Both the position numbers and the translations under genes were made by a program. The notes under the pieces were generated by a model that ran no database searches, was not told the DNA's origin, and worked only from the letters and a program-made list of their open reading frames with translations. From Desulfobacterales bacterium (GTDB lineage Bacteria; Desulfobacterota; Desulfobacteria; Desulfobacterales; JAHEIW01), in NCBI GenBank assembly GCA_030145015.1, contig JAQYWI010000149.1, positions 1 to 13,663 on the forward strand: 13,663 nt of DNA, in the 5' to 3' direction. Shown here one piece after another: positions 13,645 through 13,663 of this stretch; position 1 is the first letter of the stretch; each line of letters opens with the position of its first letter.

Positions 13645-13663
13645 TAGAATTCCATAACTTTAG

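Overview
This window looks like chromosomal DNA from a Desulfobacterota (deltaproteobacterial, Desulfobacterales-like) bacterium. The evidence is the gene order (fabF, then a dCMP deaminase/nrdR/ribD-ribE-ribBA-ribH/nusB cluster, later ispG-proS), the closeness of the proteins to that group's versions, and spacers full of degenerate short-word inverted repeats. The lineage call is an inference from protein character and gene order, not from a database search.

Layout. Positions 1-225 hold the tail of something upstream, including a decayed copy of a repeat element seen twice more later. fabF (226-1470) is followed by a 550-base spacer with an inverted repeat, a clear intrinsic terminator (1759-1794) and a small element with inverted ends (about 1867-1984). 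From 2021 to 7288 a co-directional cluster encodes dCMP deaminase, NrdR, the four proteins of riboflavin synthesis (RibD, RibE, RibBA, RibH) and NusB. A metallo-beta-lactamase-fold hydrolase (7410-8045) follows on the same strand and meets, 3 bases away, a convergent membrane-anchored lytic transglycosylase of the MltF type (9467-8049, minus). Next come a 265-bp element with perfect 19-bp inverted ends, a small minus-strand protein with a duplicated domain (10294-9860), and on the plus strand ispG (10580-11677) and proS (11895-13415), separated by a second, 199-bp copy of the same element. The window ends in a repeat-rich tail.

How the genes work together. RibBA makes both precursors (3,4-dihydroxybutanone 4-phosphate from ribulose 5-phosphate, and the pyrimidine from GTP), RibD deaminates and reduces the pyrimidine, RibH condenses the two to lumazine, and RibE dismutates lumazine to riboflavin. 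The dCMP deaminase and NrdR concern deoxynucleotide supply and its control. NusB serves rRNA antitermination. FabF extends fatty acids, IspG makes an isoprenoid precursor and ProS charges tRNA-Pro. All of this is housekeeping.

The unusual content lies between the genes. Two copies of a MITE-like element (family A) start exactly on the stop codons of two unrelated genes, and both present the same end to the gene, while their inner core is inverted relative to their ends. A second family (B) starts on the proS stop codon and also lies upstream of the dCMP deaminase gene. Other points worth a look are the uncharacterised duplicated-domain protein ending in CQLGAF, and a RibBA whose DHBP-synthase half has Gln where the classical enzyme has a catalytic His.
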